From positions 1 through 52,349 of the forward strand of contig BQJG01000019.1 in NCBI GenBank assembly GCA_021604585.1: DNA of 52,349 bases, in the 5' to 3' direction. The first letter of the stretch is position 1, and the number at the start of each line of letters is the position of its first letter. Positions 39,085 to 47,478 of this stretch are shown here, piece after piece. The notes under the pieces are model-generated. The model was not told the origin of the DNA. It saw only the letters and a program-made list of their open reading frames with translations, and ran no database searches. The stretch comes from Hyphococcus sp. GTDB taxonomy: Bacteria > Pseudomonadota > Alphaproteobacteria > Caulobacterales > Parvularculaceae. The position numbers and the translations under genes were made by a program.

Positions 39085-42000
39085 GTGAGCGACATCAAAG
39101 CAGACAACACCACGAGCGCCAGCGGCTTCGTCGGCATTTTTATTCAGCGCCCTATTCTTGCGGCCGTGCTGAGCATGCTCATCGTTATAGCCGGTGTCGC
39201 CGCCATGAATGGCGTTGAAGTGCGCGAACTTCCTGATGTGGATCGACCGGTCGTTTCTATCCGCACCGACTATCCGGGCGCAACGCCAGAGTCGATTGAC
39301 GCCGAAGTGACGGCGATCCTTGAAGGCGCGCTGGCCCAGGTTGACGGCGTTCAATCTATTTCTTCGTCATCAAGCTTCGCGCGCAGCCGGATCACCGCTG
39401 AGTTTTCCAGCAACGTCGACATCAATATCGCCGCGACGGACGTAAAAAACGCCGTCTCGGCCATCACTGACGAACTCCCCGAAGAGGTCGAAGAACCGCA
39501 AGTCGTCAAGGCGGACACGGATTCTTCACCGATCATCCGCCTGTCCATCTCAGCTGTCGGCATGGACCCCGGCGATCTCGCCGATCTCGTCGATGATGTC
39601 ATCGTGCCGCGCCTGCAAGGCGTGAATGGCGTCGCCCAGGCCGACGCCTATGGCGCAAGAAATCGGGTGATGCGCGTTCGCGTCATGCCCGTGTCCCTCG
39701 CCGCGCGCGGATTTACCGTTGAAGACGTCACGCGAGTCGTGCGCGGCGCCACACAATCGGCGCCGAGCGGCAGATTGCGCAATGATTCCCAACAGTTGCT
39801 TATTCGCGCCGAATCTTCTGCGCAAACGCCCGAACAGCTCGGCGCCTTGCGCCTCGATTCCGAGACCCGGCTGTCCGATGTCGCAGTCGTCGAATGGGGC
39901 TTTGAGGATGAGACGACAACCGCGCGCATTAATGGCGCACCCGGCGTCGGCATCGGCATTGTCAGACAGGCGCAGTCCAATACTGTCCAGGTTTCCCGCG
40001 ATGTGCAGGCCGCCGTCGCTGAGCTACACGCCAGCCTGCCGCAAAACGTCAAGATCGACATTACGGTCGATGATTCAATTTTCATTGCAGCCGCCATCGC
40101 GGAAGTTATTCGCAGCCTGTTGCTGGCGACCGGCATCGTTACGCTGGTGATCTTTCTGTTCCTGCGCTCGGCGCGGGCGACGATTATTCCGGCAGTCACC
40201 ATCCCGATCTCGCTATTTGGAACCGTCGCGGCGCTGTGGCTCGCGGGCTTTTCCATCAACATCATCACGCTGCTGGCGCTGGTCATGGCGACAGGTCTCG
40301 TGGTCGACGACGCAATTGTCGTTACGGAAAATATTCAGCGCTGGCGCGGCATGGGCGCCGGCAAACGCGCCGCCGCCGTGCTCGGCACGCGGGAAATCAT
40401 CTTTGCGGTGCTGGCGACGACCGCGACTCTTGTTGCTGTGTTTATTCCAATTTCGTTCCTGCCGGGACAGGCGGGCGCGCTGTTTTCCGAATTCGGTTTT
40501 GTCCTGGCCTTCGCCGTCATGGTCTCGTCTTTTGTTGCGCTGACTTTGTGTCCCGTGCTGACCGTAAAACTCGGCCGCGAATTTCGCGAAGAAATGGCGG
40601 CGGCCGACAGCGATGATCCAGTACAGGCGCTGCAAAAACCGGACGGCCCATTGACCGCCATCTACCGTCCGATCATGCGGTTTTGCCTAAACCGCCCAAT
40701 TGTACCGGCGATTGTTTCGCTGGTTTTTGCAGCCGGCGCTGTGACGGCGTTCAACTTGACGGCGAAGGAGCTGACGCCCACTGAAGATCGCGGCCGCGTT
40801 TTCGCAATTGTCGCCGCACCGGAAGGCGCCAGCTTCGATTATCTCGACAGAAAAGTGCTGGAGCTGGAATCACGCCTGCAACCGCTAGTCGCCAGCGGCG
40901 AATCCCCGGTGGTGATGTCCATGACCGGCGTCTGGGGCGGCAATCGTGCGTTCCTGCTGGTGCTGTTGCCAGACTGGAGCGAGCGCACCAAGTCTCAACA
41001 GGACTATGAAGCTCAAGTTCGACGAATGATCGGCGACATTCCCGGCGCCAGCGTCTTTATCCGCAATGGAAATTCTCTCGGCATTCGCGGCGGCGGTCAG
41101 GGACTGCGCTTTGCTGTCGTCAGCGACAGCTACGAAGGCTCGGCGGAAGCTGCGGAGAGAATTGTCACTCGGCTTCAGCAAAATCCGATGTTTGCAGACG
41201 CGCGGCTGGATTTTCAGACCTCACAGCCGCAAGTTTCAGTAGAGATCGACCGCGAGGCCGCCGCGTCGCTGGGCGTGCCTGTCAGCGCGATCACAACGAC
41301 CATTCAAGCGATGGCGGATGAATTCCGCGCCGCCCAGATTTTCATCGGCGACGACATTATCGACATTCTCGTCTCCTCAGGCGGCGAACCGGTGAATGAC
41401 CCGACCGATCTTTCCAATCTCTATGTCAGGACCGCCGCTGGCGGATTCGTTCCTTTGTCATCGGTGGCGACCATCAGAGAAGTCGCCGTCGCATCAGAGC
41501 TCGCCCGCGAGCAGCGCCGACGCGCCGTGCCCGTTACTGCAGAACTTCTCGACAACTCCCGCCTTGGCGAGGCTGTGCGCGAATTGCGCAGGGTCGCCCC
41601 GGAAGAACTTGTCGGCGCGCAATCAATTACGCTGCTCGGTGAAGCGAAAGTCTTGCAGGACTCGAATGAAACAACGCTGCTGGTTTTCGGATTCGCCGGA
41701 TTGATCGTATTTCTGGTGCTTGCCGCACAATTTGAAAGCTTCGTCAGTTCGCTCATCATCATGGTAACTGTGCCGTTCGGATTGGCGGCTGCCATCTACG
41801 CCATCTTGCTGACTGGCGGATCGATCAATTATTTCAGCCAGATTGGGCTTGTGCTGCTGATCGGCATCATGGCGAAGAACGGCATTCTTATCGTGGAATT
41901 CGCCAATCAGCTGCGCGATCGCGGCGCTAATATCCGCGATGCTATCGAAGGCGCCGCCATGACGCGCCTGCGTCCGGTGTTAATGACGGCAATGTCGACG

Positions 42001-42219
42001 CTGCTCGCCAGCTTGCCGCTCATTCTCGGATCCGGCGCTGGTGCAGAAGCGCGCGCCGCGCTCGGCTGGGTGATTTTTGGCGGTCTCGGATTTGCAACGC
42101 TCTTCACACTGTTCCTGACGCCGGTGTCGTTCTTGTTGTTTGCGAGACTGTCAAAACCGCGCGCTGCGGAAGGCGCCAAGGTTGAATCGGAACTGGCGAA
42201 AGCGAATTATCTGCGATAG
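39085..42219 (+). CDS. RND efflux transporter permease (HAE1 family)
   Basis: A 1044-residue proton-driven inner-membrane pump with the duplicated six-helix plus periplasmic-loop layout of AcrB/MexF-type proteins. Seen are the first helix (PILAAVLSMLIVIAGVAAMN), the helix-4 signature with the proton-relay aspartates (MATGLVVDDAIVVTENIQR), FIPISFLPGQAGALFSEFG, and the second-half IGLVLLIGIMAKNGILIVEFANQL. The start GTG at 39085 is two bases after the adaptor stop. The closest relatives by pattern are pumps of the MexF/MdtB-like group; the substrate range (drugs, dyes, bile acids) cannot be deduced. Confidence 0.95.
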   Translation: MSDIKADNTTSASGFVGIFIQRPILAAVLSMLIVIAGVAAMNGVEVRELPDVDRPVVSIRTDYPGATPESIDAEVTAILEGALAQVDGVQSISSSSSFARSRITAEFSSNVDINIAATDVKNAVSAITDELPEEVEEPQVVKADTDSSPIIRLSISAVGMDPGDLADLVDDVIVPRLQGVNGVAQADAYGARNRVMRVRVMPVSLAARGFTVEDVTRVVRGATQSAPSGRLRNDSQQLLIRAESSAQTPEQLGALRLDSETRLSDVAVVEWGFEDETTTARINGAPGVGIGIVRQAQSNTVQVSRDVQAAVAELHASLPQNVKIDITVDDSIFIAAAIAEVIRSLLLATGIVTLVIFLFLRSARATIIPAVTIPISLFGTVAALWLAGFSINIITLLALVMATGLVVDDAIVVTENIQRWRGMGAGKRAAAVLGTREIIFAVLATTATLVAVFIPISFLPGQAGALFSEFGFVLAFAVMVSSFVALTLCPVLTVKLGREFREEMAAADSDDPVQALQKPDGPLTAIYRPIMRFCLNRPIVPAIVSLVFAAGAVTAFNLTAKELTPTEDRGRVFAIVAAPEGASFDYLDRKVLELESRLQPLVASGESPVVMSMTGVWGGNRAFLLVLLPDWSERTKSQQDYEAQVRRMIGDIPGASVFIRNGNSLGIRGGGQGLRFAVVSDSYEGSAEAAERIVTRLQQNPMFADARLDFQTSQPQVSVEIDREAAASLGVPVSAITTTIQAMADEFRAAQIFIGDDIIDILVSSGGEPVNDPTDLSNLYVRTAAGGFVPLSSVATIREVAVASELAREQRRRAVPVTAELLDNSRLGEAVRELRRVAPEELVGAQSITLLGEAKVLQDSNETTLLVFGFAGLIVFLVLAAQFESFVSSLIIMVTVPFGLAAAIYAILLTGGSINYFSQIGLVLLIGIMAKNGILIVEFANQLRDRGANIRDAIEGAAMTRLRPVLMTAMSTLLASLPLILGSGAGAEARAALGWVIFGGLGFATLFTLFLTPVSFLLFARLSKPRAAEGAKVESELAKANYLR

Positions 42220-42301
42220 CGTCAAGCCGCCTCTTCTTCCCCTTGCTGTTACGAAACGGTTCGCCGTAATGAAGGCGCGGCAATAATCCGGAACAGGCAA
42301 G

Positions 42302-42865
42302 ATGCGCATCATTGGCGGTGAATTTCGCGGCAGACCTATCGAAGCGCCCAAGGGGCTTATTGCCCGCCCAACCGCGGACCGCACCCGCGAGGCTTTGTTC
42401 AACATTCTCAATGCGCGCCGCGACGTCGACTTTTCCAGCACCCGCGTCATTGATCTGTTCGCCGGCTCTGGCGCGCTGGGATTGGAGGCCATGTCCCGCG
42501 GCGCCCAATGGTGCCAGTTTGTAGAGACTGACGCGACCGCACGCGGCGCCATCCGCGACAATATAGAAGCGCTGGCGCTGTTTGGCGCAACGCGCATTCA
42601 TCGCCGTTCCGCAACAGATCTGGGCGCGCTGCCGGCGGCGGCCGGACCGCCTTTCACACTCGCCTTCCTCGATCCGCCCTACGGCAAAGACCTTTGCGCG
42701 CCCGCTCTTGCGAGTTTGCATGAAGGCGGCTGGCTCGCCCCCGGCGCCGTAATAATTGTCGAACAGGGAAAAGACGAAGCGGCGGTTGTCGCCACAGCCT
42801 TTACCGAAAATGACCGGCGCTGCTATGGCGCGGCGCAGATCGGGATTTATCTGTATACGCCATAG
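42302..42865 (+). CDS. rsmD: 16S rRNA (guanine(966)-N(2))-methyltransferase RsmD
   Basis: A 187-residue Rossmann-fold methyltransferase acting on G966 of 16S rRNA. Diagnostic parts are MRIIGGEFRGRPIEAPKG, RPTADRTREALFNIL, VIDLFAGSGALGLEAMSRGA (SAM binding) and the catalytic FLDPPYGK. The length equals the family norm. The ATG at 42302 follows CAGGCAAG. It stands alone, about 80 bases after the RND operon. Confidence 0.95.
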   Translation: MRIIGGEFRGRPIEAPKGLIARPTADRTREALFNILNARRDVDFSSTRVIDLFAGSGALGLEAMSRGAQWCQFVETDATARGAIRDNIEALALFGATRIHRRSATDLGALPAAAGPPFTLAFLDPPYGKDLCAPALASLHEGGWLAPGAVIIVEQGKDEAAVVATAFTENDRRCYGAAQIGIYLYTP

Positions 42866-42975
42866 CGTCAATTGCACGGACCCTGCACACGCGGCGTTAA
42901 CCCTTAGTTTGCCGGAGTTAATGTGTATTTAACTGTGCCTGAATAGGCTGAAATCGAACGGACCAGGGGAAGACG

Positions 42976-43257
42976 ATGTTCACGATTTTTGATTTGTTTT
43001 CATTGGCGTTGCTGCTGGCGTCTATGGGGCTATTCGTCAAGCGCTATATGATCCAGAATCCGCCGGTTTATCCTTATCTTATTATCGCCTGCACTTGCCT
43101 GGTGGCGAACTGGCTCGGTGAAGCCGGCGGCGGCATATTCGCCATGGTGTTACTGGTGGCGGCGTCTTTCTCCTTTTTGGGGTGCCTGCTTTATCCGAGC
43201 TGGCGCACGATGACCGCCAGCGAAACGGAGCGCACGAAAGCTGCTGCAGGCAAATAG
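42976..43257 (+). CDS. Small membrane protein resembling XrtV sorting-system accessory proteins
   Basis: A 93-residue protein with three hydrophobic segments (FDLFSLALLLASMGLFV, YPYLIIACTCLVANWLG, IFAMVLLVAASFSFLGCLLY) and a charged C-terminus. The layout, F-D-x-x-S-x-x-L near the start, the PP-x-x-YP turn and the ANWLGEAG segment, reminds me of the small XrtV sorting-system accessory family of Alphaproteobacteria. No exosortase is in the window, so the assignment is tentative. GGGGAAGACG precedes the ATG. Confidence 0.7.
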   Translation: MFTIFDLFSLALLLASMGLFVKRYMIQNPPVYPYLIIACTCLVANWLGEAGGGIFAMVLLVAASFSFLGCLLYPSWRTMTASETERTKAAAGK

Positions 43258-43292
43258 GTCCAGGCACGGTTTCAAATAAGCGGAAAGACCTC

Positions 43293-43321
43293 TTTACGGG
43301 CCGCTTCCTGCTCCCTATTTT
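43293..43321 (+). promoter_or_regulatory. Promoter of the 6S RNA
   Basis: TTTACG (43293-43298) and TATTTT (43316-43321) are 17 bases apart. The predicted start near 43328 coincides with the first base of the closing stem of the 6S-like RNA. Confidence 0.5.
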
Positions 43322-43327
43322 CACATC

Positions 43328-43478
43328 GCTGCCCGGCCCGTCAGGACGACATTCCCCGGGGCCTTATCTCTTCTATCGGGAGCTGTCTCTGGTTTGGGCC
43401 GTGGCCCTTCTCATGCGGCGCCCACCTGTACCTTAGGGTCCAGGGCGAACAAAAAGTCCAACGGCCAGGGCGGCACCT
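43328..43478 (+). ncRNA. ssrS: 6S RNA
   Basis: The 245-base gap before the 5-formyl-THF cyclo-ligase gene holds a 6S RNA-like fold. The closing stem pairs GCTGCCCGGCCCGT (43328-43341) with ACGGCCAGGGCGGC (43461-43474). GGAC (43344-43347) pairs with GTCC (43456-43459), and CCCCGGGGCCT with AGGGTCCAGGG. A large, mostly single-stranded 5' bubble (about 43366-43395) follows, then an apical stem TGGGC/GCCCA. 6S RNA mimics an open promoter and binds housekeeping RNA polymerase in stationary phase. Location directly upstream of the cyclo-ligase gene is the conserved context for 6S in Proteobacteria. Confidence 0.75.
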
Positions 43479-43502
43479 TATTTATGCGACCACTGGGGTC
43501 AA

Positions 43503-44087
43503 ATGCTACCGCCAATTGCAACCTTGTTCGATTCGAAGGCTATTCTGCGCGAACGTATGAAAGGCGAACGGCGCGCCGTCGCGAAAGCGCGGCCAGACGC
43601 AGGCGTTCATGCAGCGGCGAATTTTATGAGCGCCATCGACCGGCCCAACGACGTGGTTGTTTCGCTCTATTTTCCCATGCGCAACGAACTCGACACAGAG
43701 CCGCTGGTTGCGGCGCTGATCGAGGAGGGCGCGCGGATCGCGCTGCCGGTCGTCGCGCGCAAAAAAGCGCCGCTGCTCTTTCGCGCCTATGCGCCCGGGG
43801 ATGAGATGGTCAAGGGATCCTATGGCGAACTGGTTCCGGCCGAAACCGCGCGTGAACGCACGCCGGATATTCTCGTCGTCCCCCTCCTCGCCTTCACCCG
43901 CGCCGGCGGGCGGCTCGGTTATGGCGGGGGGTATTATGACCGGACTCTCCAATCCTTGCGAAAAAATGGCGCGCCGATTGCGGTCGGTTATGCCTTTGGC
44001 GCGCAGGAAGTTGACGCGCTCCCCCTCACCCCCCTAGACCAGCCCCTCGATTGGGTCGTGACGGAGCGTGGCGCAATCAAGTGCTAG
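43503..44087 (+). CDS. fthC: 5-formyltetrahydrofolate cyclo-ligase
   Basis: A 194-residue ATP-dependent enzyme converting 5-formyl-THF to 5,10-methenyl-THF. Typical segments are LRERMKGERRAV at the N-terminus, SLYFPMRNELDTEPLVAAL, and the nucleotide-binding GGRLGYGGGYYDRTL near the C-terminus. Co-transcription with 6S RNA upstream is conserved in Proteobacteria (ygfA in E. coli) and probably occurs here too, with 25 bases from RNA end to ATG. The next gene begins 19 bases after its stop. Confidence 0.93.
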   Translation: MLPPIATLFDSKAILRERMKGERRAVAKARPDAGVHAAANFMSAIDRPNDVVVSLYFPMRNELDTEPLVAALIEEGARIALPVVARKKAPLLFRAYAPGDEMVKGSYGELVPAETARERTPDILVVPLLAFTRAGGRLGYGGGYYDRTLQSLRKNGAPIAVGYAFGAQEVDALPLTPLDQPLDWVVTERGAIKC

Positions 44088-44106
44088 CGATGGATCGGAG
44101 CGGGTT

Positions 44107-44919
44107 TTGCGGATTGCAATCTTTGGCGACATTGTCGGACGCAGCGGGCGCAATGCATTGCTTGACCGCTTGCCCGGCCTGAAAAAGAAACTCGCCCTCG
44201 ATTTCGTCGTCGTCAATGTCGAAAACGCAGCCGGCGGGTTTGGCGTGACAGCGCAAATCGCCGAAGCGTTTTTGGACGCCGGGGCCGATGCGCTGACCAC
44301 AGGCAATCACGCTTATGACCAGCGCGACGAGGTCGACGTTTTCGACAGCGAAGATCGTTTATTGCGGCCTGTCAATTTTCCGGCGAGCAATCCCGGACGC
44401 GGCAGCGGCGTATATCAAACAGCGAACGGCGCCAGCGTGCTGGTTGTGCACGCACAAGGTCAGATCGGCATGCATCCTTGTGATGATCCGTTTGCCGCCG
44501 TGGAACGGGAAATCGCCGGCGCAGTGCTTGGCAAGGACATGGACGCGATCCTGGTCGACTTTCATGCTGAAGCAACGTCAGAGAAATGCGCGATGGGCCA
44601 TTTCCTCGATGGGCGGGTGAGCCTTGTGGTCGGCACGCACACGCATATTCCAACAGCGGACGATCAAATCCTGCCGCGCGGCACCGGCTACATCACCGAC
44701 CTTGGCATGTGCGGCGACTATGACAGCGTTATCGGCATGGAAAAGTCAGAGCCGCTGCGCCGTTTCGTCACCAAGATGCCGGGTGGACGGTTCTCGCCAG
44801 CCAATGGCGAAGCGACCATTTGCGGTGTGATGATCGAGACTGATGCAAAGAGCGGCCTCGCCAGAACCATCGATCCGATTCGCGTTGACGGGCGGCTTCG
44901 CCGCGCCATGCCGGATTAA
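44107..44919 (+). CDS. YmdB-like metallophosphoesterase (TIGR00282)
   Basis: A 270-residue metallophosphoesterase of the YmdB/TIGR00282 family. Metal ligands are distributed in RIAIFGDIVGRSGR, VNVENAAGGFG, TTGNHAYDQRD, LVDFHAEATSEK and GTHTHIPTADDQILPRGTGY. The Bacillus member hydrolyses cyclic nucleotides and affects biofilm and motility gene expression; the role in Alphaproteobacteria is not known. The TTG at 44107 is the preferred start: GGAG lies six bases upstream and the protein then begins MRIAIFGD like its homologues. A GTG at 44068 would overlap the cyclo-ligase gene. Confidence 0.9.
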   Translation: MRIAIFGDIVGRSGRNALLDRLPGLKKKLALDFVVVNVENAAGGFGVTAQIAEAFLDAGADALTTGNHAYDQRDEVDVFDSEDRLLRPVNFPASNPGRGSGVYQTANGASVLVVHAQGQIGMHPCDDPFAAVEREIAGAVLGKDMDAILVDFHAEATSEKCAMGHFLDGRVSLVVGTHTHIPTADDQILPRGTGYITDLGMCGDYDSVIGMEKSEPLRRFVTKMPGGRFSPANGEATICGVMIETDAKSGLARTIDPIRVDGRLRRAMPD

Positions 44920-44936
44920 GCGGGCAAACCGCGGCG

Positions 44937-46364
44937 ATGACCTTCAGTTCGATCCCGTTTCTCTTTTACTTTCTACCGGTCTTTATCGCTTTTTATGCAG
45001 CGGTCCCCGCGAAAAACGCCGCCCTCCTCGCCGCCAGTCTGGTTTTTTTTGCGTGGGGTGAGCCGGTCCATATTATCCTGCTGCTGACTTCCCTGATCGC
45101 CAATCACTGGCTCGCCGGCCTTATCGCCAAGTCTGCCTCAAACCGGATCTTGTTTCTTGGCGTCGCGCTCAATCTCGCCGCTCTTGCATGGTTTAAATAT
45201 GCCGGATTTTTGGTTGCAACCCTGTCTGAGGCGATCGGTCTTTCCGGTGCGGACGCAACGATTTCCATTGAGCCCCACCTGCCGCTCGGCATTTCGTTTT
45301 ATACGTTTCAGGCGATCTCTCTGCTGATTGATGTGCGCCGCAAGGACGCCGCGGCGCCAGCCCGCTTTATCGACACCGCACTTTATATTTCCATGTTCCC
45401 ACAGCTCATCGCCGGGCCGATCGTTCGCTATAAGGAGATCGAAGAGCAATTGCATAAACGCACGCACAGCGCTGAAAAATTTTCCACTGGCGCGCGCTTG
45501 TTCATTCTTGGTTTGGCTCAGAAAGTCCTGCTCGCCAATATTTTTGCGGCCCCTGCAGACGCCGCCTTCAACGCCCCTGACGAGGCTGCGCTCACCATGG
45601 GCGCGGCCTGGCTCGGTCTCGCCGCCTATTCATTGCAAATCTATTTCGACTTTGCAGGCTATTCCAATATGGCGCTCGGCATGGGCCGCATGTTCGGCTT
45701 TGAGCTTCCCCGGAATTTCAATTTTCCTTACGTGGCGCAGTCGGTCACAGAATTCTGGCGGCGTTGGCACATGACCTTGTCGCGATGGTTCCGCGATTAT
45801 CTTTACATTCCCTTGGGCGGCAATCGCGGCGGTGCTGGAAAAACCTATCGAAATCTGTGGGTCGTCTTTTTGTTGTGCGGGCTTTGGCATGGCGCCGCCT
45901 GGACATTCGTCTTTTGGGGCGCATGGCATGGCGCCCTCCTTGTGATGGAGCGCGCATTTCTCGGCCGGTGGCTGGCCGCAGCGCCTCGATTATTGCGTCA
46001 TGTTTATTTGCCGCTGGTTGTCGCGCTTGGCTGGGTTCCGTTCCGTGCAGAAAGTTTTGCCGGATCAGCGAGCTATTATGCTGCATTGTTTGGCGCGCGA
46101 CAGGGCGGCTATGAAACGGCCATTCGCGATATCGCCCCGGAAGGATTTGGACTGGCGTTTTGCGCGGGCGTTATCGCCGCCTTCTGGCCGATCATTGTGG
46201 AAGCGGCAAAAGCCATTAAGCCGCTGGCGCTCATCGCGCCATCGCGCATCAACGGCGCCGTCTCTTTTTCACTCGCCCAGCTCTGGCTCGCATTCCTCTT
46301 TATCCTTTGCGCGGCGATGCTTGCAGGCGGCGCCTATAATCCCTTCATCTATTTCAGATTCTGA
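44937..46364 (+). CDS. MBOAT family O-acyltransferase (AlgI-like)
   Basis: A 475-residue polytopic membrane protein of the MBOAT family. It shows the hallmarks FPYVAQSVTEFWRRWHMTLS, WFRDYLYIPLGGNRGG and LWHGAAWTFVFWGAWHG with the conserved histidine. Together with the next gene it forms the AlgI/AlgJ-type pair that moves acetyl groups across the inner membrane and onto a polysaccharide in the periplasm. The natural polymer is unknown; it need not be alginate. SD-like GCGGCGATG is weak, but the start at 44937 gives a proper first membrane helix (SIPFLFYFLPVFIAFYA). Confidence 0.92.
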   Translation: MTFSSIPFLFYFLPVFIAFYAAVPAKNAALLAASLVFFAWGEPVHIILLLTSLIANHWLAGLIAKSASNRILFLGVALNLAALAWFKYAGFLVATLSEAIGLSGADATISIEPHLPLGISFYTFQAISLLIDVRRKDAAAPARFIDTALYISMFPQLIAGPIVRYKEIEEQLHKRTHSAEKFSTGARLFILGLAQKVLLANIFAAPADAAFNAPDEAALTMGAAWLGLAAYSLQIYFDFAGYSNMALGMGRMFGFELPRNFNFPYVAQSVTEFWRRWHMTLSRWFRDYLYIPLGGNRGGAGKTYRNLWVVFLLCGLWHGAAWTFVFWGAWHGALLVMERAFLGRWLAAAPRLLRHVYLPLVVALGWVPFRAESFAGSASYYAALFGARQGGYETAIRDIAPEGFGLAFCAGVIAAFWPIIVEAAKAIKPLALIAPSRINGAVSFSLAQLWLAFLFILCAAMLAGGAYNPFIYFRF

Positions 46365-46365
46365 C

Positions 46366-47478
46366 ATGAACCTGCGCATCTCAAAATATCAGATCGCCAG
46401 CCTCTTGTTCTTCGCGCTGCTGTTTGCGCCGCTTTGTGGTCAGATCATTACCGAGAAAGCCAGCATCAGCACGCTTGAGCGCCGCTCTCTGGCGTCCTTC
46501 CCAACAACGAAAGACATCGTCAATGCGCCCATCGCAGCGCCGGCAAAGTTATCGCGCTGGATGGAAGACCATTTCGGGTTTCGCGGCCGCCTTATCCGGC
46601 TCCACGCCAAGATAACCAGCGAGCTCAACCTATCCGATGAACGCCATGCCGTGCGCGGGGATGATGGCTGGCTATTCCTCGCCACGGACAAGGCGCTTGT
46701 TTCGCATCAAGGATTGAATCCGTTTGCACCCGGTGAGCTTGAGCGCTGGATGCGCGGCGCAAAAACCATCAAGGAAGCGGCATGTGGAAAGCCGTTTGTT
46801 ATTCTCATCGCGCCTGACAAGCATACGATTTATAGCGAACACCTGACCCGCCACCCCCGGCGCAGCGACCGCCCGACACGACTTGAAACCCTTGTCGTCA
46901 CAGCGCCCGAAACTGCGCTTAAGTTAAAAACGCCAATAGACGCTATGCGCCGCGCCAAACAGGCCGCGCAACTTTACTACCGCACCGACAGTCACTGGAC
47001 GGAGCGCGGCGCCTATGAAGGGTATCGAACGCTAATGGCGATGCTTGCTGAAGAAGGTGTTCCGGTTGAGGTCCTTGCAGAAAGCCAGCTTGACGAAACC
47101 GGAGAAGCAAACCGCGAGGGCGATTTAAACAATCTGCTCGGCGGCGATGCGGCGCCGGTTGAAACATACATCCAATGGCGCCTTCACGATGCAACACTAC
47201 CGCGGCGCGAGGAGCATCTGTCAGAATATGACTGGAACAGCGTTGAGGCGAAGCGCTGGGAAACACAAAACACAGGCGCACCGCGCCTGCTTGTTTATGG
47301 CGACTCGTTTTTCAACGCGTTGCAGCCCTTTCTGCTGCAGTCATTCTCCACCGTGACGTTTGTTCACCACCGCCTCGGCGAACCGCCCCTCACCGCGCTT
47401 GACGCTTGCGACTATGATGCGGTCGCGCTTGAAATGGTTGAACGGTTTTTGAGCTATGATTTAGCGCCGGCGCGTTAG
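46366..47478 (+). CDS. AlgJ/AlgX-like polysaccharide O-acetyltransferase, SGNH fold
   Basis: A 370-residue protein with an N-terminal signal anchor (IASLLFFALLFAPLCGQII) and an SGNH-hydrolase-like domain. The nucleophile region is LLVYGDSFFNAL and the Asp-His pair is in YRTDSHWTERGAYEGYR; GDDGWLFLATDK is also typical of the AlgJ/AlgX/PatB group. It accepts acetyl groups from the upstream MBOAT protein and transfers them to a polymer in the periplasm. The ATG at 46366 starts one base after the MBOAT stop, which makes a two-gene unit. Its stop overlaps that of the convergent serine hydrolase in TTAG. Confidence 0.9.
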   Translation: MNLRISKYQIASLLFFALLFAPLCGQIITEKASISTLERRSLASFPTTKDIVNAPIAAPAKLSRWMEDHFGFRGRLIRLHAKITSELNLSDERHAVRGDDGWLFLATDKALVSHQGLNPFAPGELERWMRGAKTIKEAACGKPFVILIAPDKHTIYSEHLTRHPRRSDRPTRLETLVVTAPETALKLKTPIDAMRRAKQAAQLYYRTDSHWTERGAYEGYRTLMAMLAEEGVPVEVLAESQLDETGEANREGDLNNLLGGDAAPVETYIQWRLHDATLPRREEHLSEYDWNSVEAKRWETQNTGAPRLLVYGDSFFNALQPFLLQSFSTVTFVHHRLGEPPLTALDACDYDAVALEMVERFLSYDLAPAR

